From BOG-1363 sp043775355 (lineage in GTDB: Bacteria; Planctomycetota; UBA11346): a stretch of 29,728 nt of DNA. The notes beneath the pieces are model-generated. The model searched no databases. It saw only the letters and a list, made by a program, of their open reading frames with translations, and was not told where the DNA came from. The position numbers and the translations under genes are program-made. The stretch lies in the NCBI GenBank assembly GCA_043775355.1, contig JAYVSL010000065.1:1-29728 (forward strand). Direction: 5' to 3'. This document shows positions 23,515 through 29,728 of this stretch, one piece after another. Positions within the stretch are counted from its first letter, which is position 1. Every line of letters starts with the position of its first letter.

Positions 23515-24354
23515 TCAGCCCGCTCCCAATTCGATCAAGGCTTGGCGGGCGCGAATTTCGAGCATCGCTGGGCGTACGCCGGGTTCGGCAAGAATGACCA
23601 CACTCAAGGATTTTTCGCGGCGAAAGGCCAACACTTGGCCTTGATCGGCGACCATGGTCCAGGTGCTTATTTGATCTTGGCCGATCGTGGTAAGCGCTTG
23701 TTGGGCCGCTTTAGTGATTTCAGAAGCGAGCGCGGCGAGCAGATCTTCTTGTTGCGTGCTCAGCCGTTGGCTTGAGACCACTCGACCTTTATCATCAGAG
23801 ATGAGTGCGCCGCGTACACCCGCTTCGGAGCACAAACTACTGAGCCCGTCGTTTGCCGGGACAATTTTGTTGGCCAGCGGAGTTGGCTCCGAAGGGCGTC
23901 CAGGAGCGGCCTGATGACTTGAACCAGCAACTTGGCGAGTGACCGAAGCGGTTGGCGGCTTGCCGGTGACTTGCTCAATCTTTTGCAGTACGGCCGGATC
24001 GTTGGGTTTAAACGTCAGAATTTGACGCAAATGTTGGAGCGCCTGCAGGGCGTGGTTGGTTTCAATATAATGATCGGCCAACATGCGATGGGCGGTATAA
24101 CTGCGGTTATCGCGTTCAACGGCGGTTAGCAAATTTTTGATCGCCTCTGCTTTGTGTCCATTCGCTAATTCGATTTCGGCGAGAATTACGTAGGCCTGAC
24201 CGTTGCGGGGAAATTCTTTAATACAACGGCGGCAAACCTGTTCGGCGCCAGCGATGTCTCCACCAACACGAGCAAGCTCTGCCAGCCGATTATAGGCTGA
24301 AGCCGATGGAAAATTTTCCACCTTCTTGCGTAGGCGTTCCAATTCGGATTCCAC
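23515..24354 (-). CDS. TPR protein with C-terminal roadblock/LC7-like domain
   Basis: A 279-residue protein, first of the minus-strand block. Residues ~10-120 are TPR repeats (SAYNRLAELARVGGDIAGAE, AYVILAEIELANGHKAEAI, AHRMLADHYIETNHALQALQ). A Pro/Ala/Ser-rich linker (~130-165) leads to a roadblock-type domain (~165-279) with LCSEAGVRGALISDDKGRVV, TWTMVADQGQVLAFRREKSL and SVVILAEPGVR. The fusion joins a protein-binding TPR module to a GTPase-partner domain. The start is GTG at 24352-24354 with GAGGGG 7 bases upstream. It is divergent from the lipid kinase gene, so the operon promoter should lie in 24355-24653, although I could not pick one. Signal peptide and membrane helix are absent, so it is cytoplasmic. 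Confidence 0.82.
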   Translation of the reverse strand: MESELERLRKKVENFPSASAYNRLAELARVGGDIAGAEQVCRRCIKEFPRNGQAYVILAEIELANGHKAEAIKNLLTAVERDNRSYTAHRMLADHYIETNHALQALQHLRQILTFKPNDPAVLQKIEQVTGKPPTASVTRQVAGSSHQAAPGRPSEPTPLANKIVPANDGLSSLCSEAGVRGALISDDKGRVVSSQRLSTQQEDLLAALASEITKAAQQALTTIGQDQISTWTMVADQGQVLAFRREKSLSVVILAEPGVRPAMLEIRARQALIELGAG

Positions 24355-24653
24355 CAGGGATCCCCTCGTCGCGCTTGGTCGCGATTGCCGCTCTCGTTGT
24401 AAACCATCACGATGTTCAACGAACAGCGGCGGTCATGGTCTTCGTTCGTTGCGGAAAACGAGTGAGACGCTCGGATTCATAGTCGTGGGGGCCAAGCCAG
24501 TCAACCACGCAGGGGAAACATGAGGAGTGGAACTCGCGGCTGTGGGGCACGGTCCCGTAGAAGGCTGTCTGAGGTCAGCGGCTTGAGTGCTGCGCTGCGC
24601 TGCGCAGGCTACCCCAACGTTTTTCATCGGTAGTCACCGTCTTTGGAGCCTTC
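24355..24653. other. Divergent intergenic region upstream of the GTPase block and the lipid kinase
   Basis: These 299 bases separate two divergent GTG-started genes and should carry both promoters. No -10/-35 pair with good spacing was found on either strand. A CTGCG triplicate lies near 24590-24606. Shine-Dalgarno sequences are clear at both ends: GAGGGG for the minus-strand gene and GGAG at 24644-24647 for the plus-strand gene. Confidence 0.6.
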
Positions 24654-25544
24654 GTGCGTCGTTTGCACTTCATTGTCAATCCGAGCAGTGGTGGTGGCCG
24701 CGGACGGCAATTGGCCGCTGAGTTAGCCGCGCTACTGGGACCAGCAACGGTGTCTATCCTTGGACAAGGTGATCTGGCAATGATCGCTGCCGGGTTGGGA
24801 AACGACGATGCGCTCATTGCTTGCGGTGGAGACGGCACCGCGAGTGCCGTGGCTGGGGTGCTCTCGACGCGGGCTGGTGATGGCCCAGCTTTGGGGGTGA
24901 TCCCATTGGGTACTGGTAACGATTTGGCCCGAACTTTAGGCTGGTCACGAGCGCCACAGCGTGATGTATTGGCATTGGTTGCGCGGTTAAATCGCGCCCA
25001 CCATCGACCGCTGGATTGTTGGCGGTTGAACGGACCCATCGGCCCCAAGATTTGGTGCAATTATTTAAGCATTGGGGTAGATGCCAACGTCGCGCTCCGA
25101 TTTCATCATCTGCGGCTGAGACATCCATGGTTAGCCCAAGGCGGAGTAGTGAATCGTGGCATTTATGGTTTGTTGGGCGCGCAGCAGCGTGGATCGGCCT
25201 TGTCACCGATGGTCGGTTTGCCGCACGGCTTGCGTTTGCCGCCTTCGGCCAGTGTTTTGGTGTTGAGCAACATTGCGAGTTATGCGGGTGGCGCGATGTT
25301 GGCCCGCAATATCCGCACCGATGACGCACAGTTTGAAGTGGTTGCCCTAGGCCATGGTGTACGTTTGGGCCTGGCGACGGCTGGACTGCGCCGTCCGCGA
25401 TTGCTCCGTCGTCTTGGCCACCTCACCGTGGTTCTCGGAAGCGAAATCGCTATGCAGATGGACGGCGAAGCGTTCATCGCTCCTGCGGGACGCTATCAGG
25501 TAACCCACGCTGGCAGTATCAAAGCCCTCGATGGTGAGAGATAG
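24654..25544 (+). CDS. Diacylglycerol kinase family lipid kinase with eukaryote-like accessory region
   Basis: A 296-residue kinase predicted to phosphorylate diacylglycerol or a similar lipid at the membrane. The catalytic domain has FIVNPSSGGGRGRQ at the N-terminus, the GGDGT motif at residues 58-62 and IPLGTGNDLARTLGW with GTGND at 86-90. From residue 136, NYLSIGVDANVALRFHHLRL and the following RHPWL and VNRGIYGLLGA closely recall the accessory domain of eukaryotic DAG kinases, as does SNIASYAGGAML further on. The C-terminus SEIAMQMDGEAF is standard for the superfamily. The GTG at 24654 has GGAG 6 bases upstream. A 13-bp repeat overlaps its stop codon. The superfamily call is secure; the exact lipid substrate is not. 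Confidence 0.88.
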   Translation: MRRLHFIVNPSSGGGRGRQLAAELAALLGPATVSILGQGDLAMIAAGLGNDDALIACGGDGTASAVAGVLSTRAGDGPALGVIPLGTGNDLARTLGWSRAPQRDVLALVARLNRAHHRPLDCWRLNGPIGPKIWCNYLSIGVDANVALRFHHLRLRHPWLAQGGVVNRGIYGLLGAQQRGSALSPMVGLPHGLRLPPSASVLVLSNIASYAGGAMLARNIRTDDAQFEVVALGHGVRLGLATAGLRRPRLLRRLGHLTVVLGSEIAMQMDGEAFIAPAGRYQVTHAGSIKALDGER

Positions 25545-25598
25545 CCGTGAGAGATAGCCGTAAGAGATAGGCGAAAGAGATAGCATCAAGAGACAGAG
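25534..25598. repeat. 13-bp tandem repeat overlapping the lipid kinase stop codon
   Basis: Units GTGAGAGATAGCC (25534), GTGAGAGATAGCC (25547), GTAAGAGATAGGC (25560), GAAAGAGATAGCA (25573) and a decayed fifth unit form the array. The TAG stop of the kinase gene at 25542-25544 lies inside the first unit, so further copies supply extra TAG triplets 13 bp apart. Confidence 0.88.
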
Positions 25599-25607
25599 AA
25601 AACTCGG

Positions 25608-25640
25608 GCAAGAAGCGGCAAGAAGCGGCAAGAAGCGGTG
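25608..25640. repeat. 10-bp tandem repeat upstream of the HEAT lipoprotein gene
   Basis: AGAAGCGGCA is repeated at 25611 and 25621, with a third unit at 25631 ending in TG instead of CA. It lies 90 bp before the ATG of the next gene. Confidence 0.85.
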
Positions 25641-25730
25641 AGCGATTGGTGCGCTGTGCAGAGAATGCCCTGGGTGGAACTCGACAGTTCTCTGAGGACG
25701 AGTATTTCCATTTGCCCAGGAGAAGATCCC

Positions 25731-26402
25731 ATGATCGACACCCCCGCACCCAGGTGCGCGCTTTCGCTCAGACACCAGTTCTGCAGAGCCGCTTTAACCG
25801 GGATTTTCATTCTATTAGCGATGACCGTGCTGTTGGTGTCGTCTGGATGCGGCGATAATCGCGACGTCATTTTTTCTACCGAGCCAGCGGCTAACTCGGC
25901 CGGCGATCGCGAAGCCATGCTGGCTGACATTGCCAACTTGGCGAAGGGTAAGGACCGTAAAAATCCCGATAATGAGCATATTTATAATCTTGCGCTGGAT
26001 GCATTAATTGTTCGCGGATCACGGATTGAACCAAGCCTCATTGAGGCTTTAGGAGGTAGCGACGATTGGGCCGTGCGCTTAGGAGTGGTGAATGTCCTCA
26101 AGGCGATTGGTACTCGACGTTGCGTGGAGCCGCTCTTGGGGGCGTTAGAGGATGCTCAGCCATTGGTCGCTTTGAGCGCCAATAATCTGCTGAGCGCAAT
26201 GACCAAACATACGGTTATTCCAGCAGCGGGCGAACCACCACGCGATGGATTGGTCGCGGTTCCGCCACGCTCAGAGACCGACCTCGCTTTAGATGCGGAA
26301 GAAAAAATTTGGTCTACCTGGCATGGTCAGTGTCGCGTTGCCTTACACGCCGCTTGGCAAGCGTGGTGGGAAGCTAATAAAACCAAAGTAGAAGTGAACT
26401 GA
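25731..26402 (+). CDS. Putative HEAT-repeat lipoprotein
   Basis: About 223 residues from the ATG at 25731, chosen because AGGAGA at 25718-25723 lies 7 bases upstream. The N-terminus has a basic stretch, a hydrophobic core (AALTGIFILLAMTVLLV) and SSGC, a slightly atypical lipobox because the usual Leu/Val at -3 is Ser; lipidation is likely but not certain. The mature part contains at least two HEAT-like helical repeats: IEPSLIEALGGSDDWAVRLG and VNVLKAIGTRRCVEPLLGAL, then LEDAQPLVALSANNLLSAMT. The C-terminus WHAAW-like segment (ALHAAWQAWWEAN) is Trp-rich. Small HEAT lipoproteins act as scaffolds; the partner is unknown. The neighbours do not form an obvious pathway. The name describes only what is seen. 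Confidence 0.7.
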   Translation: MIDTPAPRCALSLRHQFCRAALTGIFILLAMTVLLVSSGCGDNRDVIFSTEPAANSAGDREAMLADIANLAKGKDRKNPDNEHIYNLALDALIVRGSRIEPSLIEALGGSDDWAVRLGVVNVLKAIGTRRCVEPLLGALEDAQPLVALSANNLLSAMTKHTVIPAAGEPPRDGLVAVPPRSETDLALDAEEKIWSTWHGQCRVALHAAWQAWWEANKTKVEVN

Positions 26403-26428
26403 AAATCGAAAGCGCGGTCAAGCGCAGG

Positions 26429-26434
26429 TATAAT
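26429..26434 (+). promoter_or_regulatory. Possible -10 element upstream of uvrC
   Basis: A perfect TATAAT lies at 26429-26434, about 100 bases before the uvrC ATG, in a purine-rich AAGAAG stretch (26436-26466). No -35 match lies at the right distance, so this is a weak call. Confidence 0.3.
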
Positions 26435-26531
26435 AAGAAGAAGAAGGTAGAAGAAGAGAGAAGGTAAATGCGGAAGGGTGAAAGACATCGTCATCCGCCT
26501 TTAAAAGCGTTCATCTTGAACCGTAGATCTT

Positions 26532-27857
26532 ATGCACGACGCCCTAGCAGAAAAAATCGCGACGCTGTCCACCGGAGCTGGTTGCTACATCTATAAGGAT
26601 GCAGCAGGCAATGAAATTTATGTTGGCAAAGCCAAGAACCTCCGGCGAAGAGTGGCGAGTTATTTTCAGTCACGCGATGGTCATCCAGCAAAGACCATGC
26701 GTTTGGTTCAGGAAGTCGCCGACCTCCAGGTGATTGAAACCGACAGTGAAGTTGAAGCGTTGTTGCTGGAAAATGTATTGATCAAGGACTTACAGCCACG
26801 CTTCAATATTAAACTCAAGGACGATAAAACCTATCCGTTGTTGGCCATTACCCGCGAAGAATTCCCGCGAGTATACTGCACGCGTGAACGTACCGCTGAG
26901 GGGGTCGATTATCTCGGCCCATTCGGCTCAGCGAAAGAGCTGTATCGTGCATATCATTTTCTCATGCGGGTGTTCCGTTTCCGTGTTTGCGATCTCGATT
27001 TACACGAGGGCGATGCCAAACGGCGAACTTTTGCTCCGTGTTTAAATTATCACATTAAGCGCTGCTCGGCGCCATGTACGACTAAAGTCACGCGAGCAGA
27101 ATATGGCGAAGATATCCGTGCGTTGCGCGCGTTCCTTGGTGGGCGTGCAAAGGGCGAGGTGATGACCTCCTTGCGGAATCGGATGAAACTCGCGTCGTCA
27201 GAATTGCGCTTTGAAGACGCCGCCCGCTGCCGCGACCAGATTCATGCGCTGGATCGTCTGAAAGAACGCGGTCGTTTAAAAGATTATGATGAACCCGAAG
27301 CACCAGTGATCGACGTCAGCAGCGGCCTTCTGCGCTTGCAGCAAGAACTCGGTTTGACTCAGCCAGTGAAAATCATTGAGGGCTTTGATATTGCCCATCT
27401 GCAAGGCGAGTTTGTGGTTGCCAGCTTAGTCCAGTTTATCGGCGGCGTACCAAATAAAGATGGCTATCGTCGGTTCAAAGTTCGCGGCGAAAATGGCGCC
27501 GTAGCGCGCAACGACGACTTTGCCGCCATGCAAGAAGTGGTCGGTCGTCGTTACCGTCGTCTGCGTGATGAAGGCGCAACCCTCCCGGATGTGGTGCTGA
27601 TTGATGGCGGCCACGGACAAGTCGGGCGCGCCGCGCAGGCGTTGGCCGAGGCCGGAGTGGTGATGCCGGGCCTGATCGGTTTGGCCAAGCGCGAAGAGAC
27701 CATTGTCCGTCCCGACGGCAGCGAGTTGCGATTGAGCAAGCGCGACCCGGCGCTCAAGTTGTTGCAGTACGTACGTGACGAAGCCCATCGTTTCTGTCGA
27801 CGCTATTTTCACTTGCTGCAGCGTCAGGCGCTGGATGACGATGGGAAAACATCTTGA
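26532..27857 (+). CDS. uvrC: Excinuclease ABC subunit C, compact form
   Basis: UvrC makes both incisions in nucleotide excision repair with UvrA/UvrB. This one has 441 residues against the usual ~600. Present: the GIY-YIG domain (~12-95; TGAGCYIYKD, NEIYVGKAKNLRRRVASYF), the four-cysteine region (C-DLDLHEGD, APCLNYHIKRCSAPC), a UVR motif (~207-242; LRFEDAARCRDQIHAL) and the RNase H-like nuclease (~278-430) with FDIAHLQGEFVV, VVLIDGGHGQVG and RDEAHRF, so both nuclease sites look intact. Missing: the ~100-residue segment usually between UVR motif and nuclease domain, and the C-terminal tandem HhH domain. No HhH sequence appears in other frames before the next gene at 27935, so this is not a frameshift. 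The ATG at 26532 has weak Shine-Dalgarno. Confidence 0.92.
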   Translation: MHDALAEKIATLSTGAGCYIYKDAAGNEIYVGKAKNLRRRVASYFQSRDGHPAKTMRLVQEVADLQVIETDSEVEALLLENVLIKDLQPRFNIKLKDDKTYPLLAITREEFPRVYCTRERTAEGVDYLGPFGSAKELYRAYHFLMRVFRFRVCDLDLHEGDAKRRTFAPCLNYHIKRCSAPCTTKVTRAEYGEDIRALRAFLGGRAKGEVMTSLRNRMKLASSELRFEDAARCRDQIHALDRLKERGRLKDYDEPEAPVIDVSSGLLRLQQELGLTQPVKIIEGFDIAHLQGEFVVASLVQFIGGVPNKDGYRRFKVRGENGAVARNDDFAAMQEVVGRRYRRLRDEGATLPDVVLIDGGHGQVGRAAQALAEAGVVMPGLIGLAKREETIVRPDGSELRLSKRDPALKLLQYVRDEAHRFCRRYFHLLQRQALDDDGKTS

Positions 27858-27934
27858 GCGTAACCGCTCCGTCGCTATGTCCTCGCAACCAATCGGTAGT
27901 TCTCAAAACGGCTCGCGGAGGTCACAAGTAGTCG

Positions 27935-28522
27935 ATGTCAGCAACGATCACCATTTCTCTGAGTGAACTTATTGCGAGCGATGCTCGTGCCCGACTGCAG
28001 ACGGCGTTGGCTTCACGAGCGGCGGTGGTGATCCCTTGTACAGAAGACGCACGTCTGCCAGTGGCATTGCTGTATGCGGCTTTGGAAGCAACGGCCGCGA
28101 CGAGTGGGTTTCTTCGTTTTGAGGGACTGTCGGCCAATGCTCGTCTTGCTCTGCAAGCGGTCGATCCGGATCGCCGTTTGGCGATTGGCGACGCGGCGCG
28201 CAGTATCGGACAAGTGGGTGATCGTCCTTACCAAGTACGTTTGGCGGCTGATGGCAGCGTCACGCTGTTGTTGTTGAAGGGCATTGGCCAGCATCACCAC
28301 ATGAATGAAACCGCGGCCTATGAATGGATTCGTGGACTTGATGCTTCAGCAGTCGTCGTGGATATGTCGCAGATGGAACACCTTAATTCATTATTGGTAG
28401 CGTGGCTGCTGCAAATAAATCAAGGCGCCGGCGCCGGTCGCTGTCGCTTGGTCCAAGTCGGTCGTCAAGCCGTAACGCAGCTCAGTCAATTGCGCTTGAA
28501 TCATTTGCTGGTCATTGGCTGA
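27935..28522 (+). CDS. Tandem STAS-like domain protein
   Basis: A 195-residue cytoplasmic protein. The C-terminal half (~105-195) resembles a STAS domain of the anti-sigma-factor-antagonist type: SVTLLLLKGIGQ, then VVVDMSQMEHLNSLLVAWLL, where LNS would carry the phosphorylatable serine, then RCRLVQVGRQAVTQLSQL. The first half (~25-85) looks like a degenerate STAS or its C-terminal part (AALEATAATSGFLRFEGLSANARLALQAV). STAS proteins act in partner-switching with a serine kinase and anti-sigma factor; neither is in this window. GGAGGT at 27917-27922 is 12 bases from the ATG, longer than ideal. It follows uvrC by 77 bases and is convergent with the last gene. The domain call is moderate; the duplicate-domain reading is tentative. 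Confidence 0.65.
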   Translation: MSATITISLSELIASDARARLQTALASRAAVVIPCTEDARLPVALLYAALEATAATSGFLRFEGLSANARLALQAVDPDRRLAIGDAARSIGQVGDRPYQVRLAADGSVTLLLLKGIGQHHHMNETAAYEWIRGLDASAVVVDMSQMEHLNSLLVAWLLQINQGAGAGRCRLVQVGRQAVTQLSQLRLNHLLVIG

Positions 28523-28556
28523 ACGAGCTTACTGCGCAGTGAAGATCACGCCCTAA

Positions 28557-28596
28557 GGTGATCAAAGGTGATCAAAGGTGATCAAAGGTGAGCAAA
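28557..28596. repeat. 10-bp tandem repeat between convergent genes
   Basis: Three perfect GGTGATCAAA units (28557-28586) and a fourth with one change (GGTGAGCAAA) lie in the 90-bp gap between the STAS-like gene and the last gene. GATCAC at 28544-28549 can pair with GTGATC in any of the units, but no T-run follows. Confidence 0.9.
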
Positions 28597-28612
28597 GCTA
28601 AACAGCAAAAAA

Positions 28613-29728
28613 CTATGGTGATGTGCCGCCTGCCAGAACATGTTGTAAGTAAATAAATTCATCAACGAACGCCGGATCATCCGCGAAACGTTGCGCTGCC
28701 AAAGCTCCGACTTCTAACGCTTGTGGAATCGCTTCGCTCTGAGCGCAGCCCCAAGCGAGGGCGAAATACCCCGGCTTAGTGGCAGCGGTCTCATCCCACA
28801 ACGTCAACACGCGTCGAAACCACGTGGGCGGTAAATGCCGTGCAAGCGCTGCTAAATTATTGGTGAGCATTTCATCGCTCTTGCGGTCGTGCCGCTCGGC
28901 GTAGCGACGAAAAAGAGAACGTAAGCCGTCTTCATCGTGACGAAGTAATGAATCCATTAATCCGACCCAGCGCCGGGTTTGGTCAAGGTAAGGAGCATTC
29001 ATTTCGAGACGAGCGCAGCTGTCGATCGCGGATTGCAGGCGAGCAATCAGGTGCAGCGCATTTTTTTCATCGATCGGATTCTGGTGCCCGCCCATGCACG
29101 AACTCAGCCGCTCAGCCCAATAGGGTACGCAGATGCGAATCCATGGTAAATCAAGGCGAAGCTGTGGCAGACCTGAGAGGCGCTTGCGATGCGAATCCGT
29201 CCACATGGTTGGTTCGCTTGCTTGGTCCAAGAGCATGTCAAATTCAGCTTCACCAATGAGCGCACTGTCGAGTTGGCCAACCAGAGCGTAGGCGGCCATG
29301 ACGTCATCGCGTTCGCCGGTGTCGAGAAAGGCCAGCTCGTTAAGCCAGCGGTCAGCGAACAACAATTGCTGTTGCAGCACAGGTTGGTTTATCAGTGGCG
29401 TGGTGTCATGCATGAATGTTTTGGCAGTCGCATGAATAACCAACTCGGCCGAAAAACGCTCTTCCCGTGCTTGCTCGATCCAGGCCCGACGATTAAAACG
29501 AGTGCGCGCCCATTGACTCAAATCTTGTCGTTGTTTTTCCACGTGCGGAAACAGTTGGCTGATCACGGTCTGACGAATTTCGTGATAGGCGTCATCAGAT
29601 AAGTACAGATACAGGTTCTGCATATATTTCATTCGTACGGTGGGCTGATCCGTAAAATGATCATCAAGTGAGCGGAGCAACGCGTGCGCTTCGCGCAGAG
29701 TAGCGTCGACATGATGAGCGCGAGCCAG
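28613..29728 (-). CDS. Unrecognised alpha-helical protein, N-terminus outside window
   Basis: The frame is open from the right window edge to the TAG at 28613-28615, giving at least 371 residues; a TTG at 29680 is only an internal possibility because the frame continues upstream of it without a stop. I do not recognise a family. The sequence is almost wholly helical and rich in Leu, Arg, Asp and Trp, with segments such as ADRWLNELAFLDTGERDDVM, LPWIRICVPYWAERLSSCMG and ALAWGCAQSEAIPQALEVGA that look like irregular TPR/alpha-solenoid hairpins. No membrane helix, signal peptide or catalytic motif is seen. It may be a scaffold or a helical-repeat regulator. It is convergent with the STAS-like gene. 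Confidence 0.7.
   Translation of the reverse strand: MARAHHVDATLREAHALLRSLDDHFTDQPTVRMKYMQNLYLYLSDDAYHEIRQTVISQLFPHVEKQRQDLSQWARTRFNRRAWIEQAREERFSAELVIHATAKTFMHDTTPLINQPVLQQQLLFADRWLNELAFLDTGERDDVMAAYALVGQLDSALIGEAEFDMLLDQASEPTMWTDSHRKRLSGLPQLRLDLPWIRICVPYWAERLSSCMGGHQNPIDEKNALHLIARLQSAIDSCARLEMNAPYLDQTRRWVGLMDSLLRHDEDGLRSLFRRYAERHDRKSDEMLTNNLAALARHLPPTWFRRVLTLWDETAATKPGYFALAWGCAQSEAIPQALEVGALAAQRFADDPAFVDEFIYLQHVLAGGTSP

Noticed and set aside
24520..24633. 37-codon ORF with GGGG upstream in the divergent gap
   Set aside because: Composition is Arg/Cys-rich and unlike the neighbours, with no recognisable feature; likely chance.
25638..25730. Upstream in-frame start for the HEAT lipoprotein
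   Set aside because: It would put 31 hydrophilic residues before the signal peptide; ATG at 25731 has AGGAGA at the right distance.
27775..27966. Frameshifted continuation of uvrC that could restore the HhH domain
   Set aside because: Translation in the other frames gives no helix-hairpin-helix pattern, and the next gene starts at 27935.
28544..28563. GATCAC/GTGATC hairpin as a terminator between the convergent genes
   Set aside because: Only 6 bp of stem and no T-run; the pairing follows from the tandem repeat itself.

Overview
The window looks like chromosomal DNA of a flagellated Gram-negative-type bacterium, most likely from the Planctomycetota or the wider PVC group. The assignment is inference. 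It rests on the mix of flagellar switch genes, type II secretion/type IV pilus parts with very large minor pseudopilins, PATAN/roadblock/MglA-type regulators, a compact UvrC, a dCTP deaminase of the long two-half type, and intergenic DNA full of short tandem repeats, notably heptamers. No rRNA, tRNA, IS element, phage gene or CRISPR array was seen.

Layout. 1-978 (+): end of fliM and complete fliN. 979-1384: gene-free repeat region with two oppositely oriented heptamer arrays and a ~61-bp direct repeat. 1385-4507 (+): a GspF/PilC inner-membrane platform protein and a PilS-like membrane histidine kinase, separated by a perfect hairpin. 4514-6338 (-): long dCTP deaminase and an XRE-cupin regulator. 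The regulator is divergent from an iron superoxide dismutase (6493-7083, +), whose 3' region holds an 18-unit heptamer array followed by an intrinsic terminator. 7287-24354 (-): a 17-kb co-directional block described next. 24654-28522 (+): a diacylglycerol kinase with a eukaryote-like accessory region, a HEAT-repeat lipoprotein, a short UvrC and a tandem STAS-like protein. 28613-end (-): an unrecognised helical protein cut by the window edge.

The minus-strand block is the most interesting part. In transcription order it encodes a TPR-roadblock protein, a stand-alone roadblock protein, an MglA-like small GTPase carrying a C-terminal transmembrane anchor and Pro/Ala-rich tail, an MglB-like roadblock protein, a 1197-residue protein (PATAN/DUF4388, TPR, one membrane span, PEGA-like region, PQQ-like propeller), then GspG-, GspH-, GspK- and GspJ-like pseudopilins and a TerC-family membrane protein. 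GspK is about 1820 residues and GspH and GspJ about 450, with LamG-like regions and a recurrent short motif shared by GspK and GspJ. I infer a membrane-tethered GTPase switch coupled through the PATAN/propeller protein to an unusual pseudopilus or secretion tip. The ATPase, secretin and GspL/M parts are not in the window.

Short tandem repeats of 7, 10, 11 and 13 bp occur in many intergenic gaps, sometimes running across a stop codon. This points to a genome-wide repeat-spreading process rather than locus-specific function.
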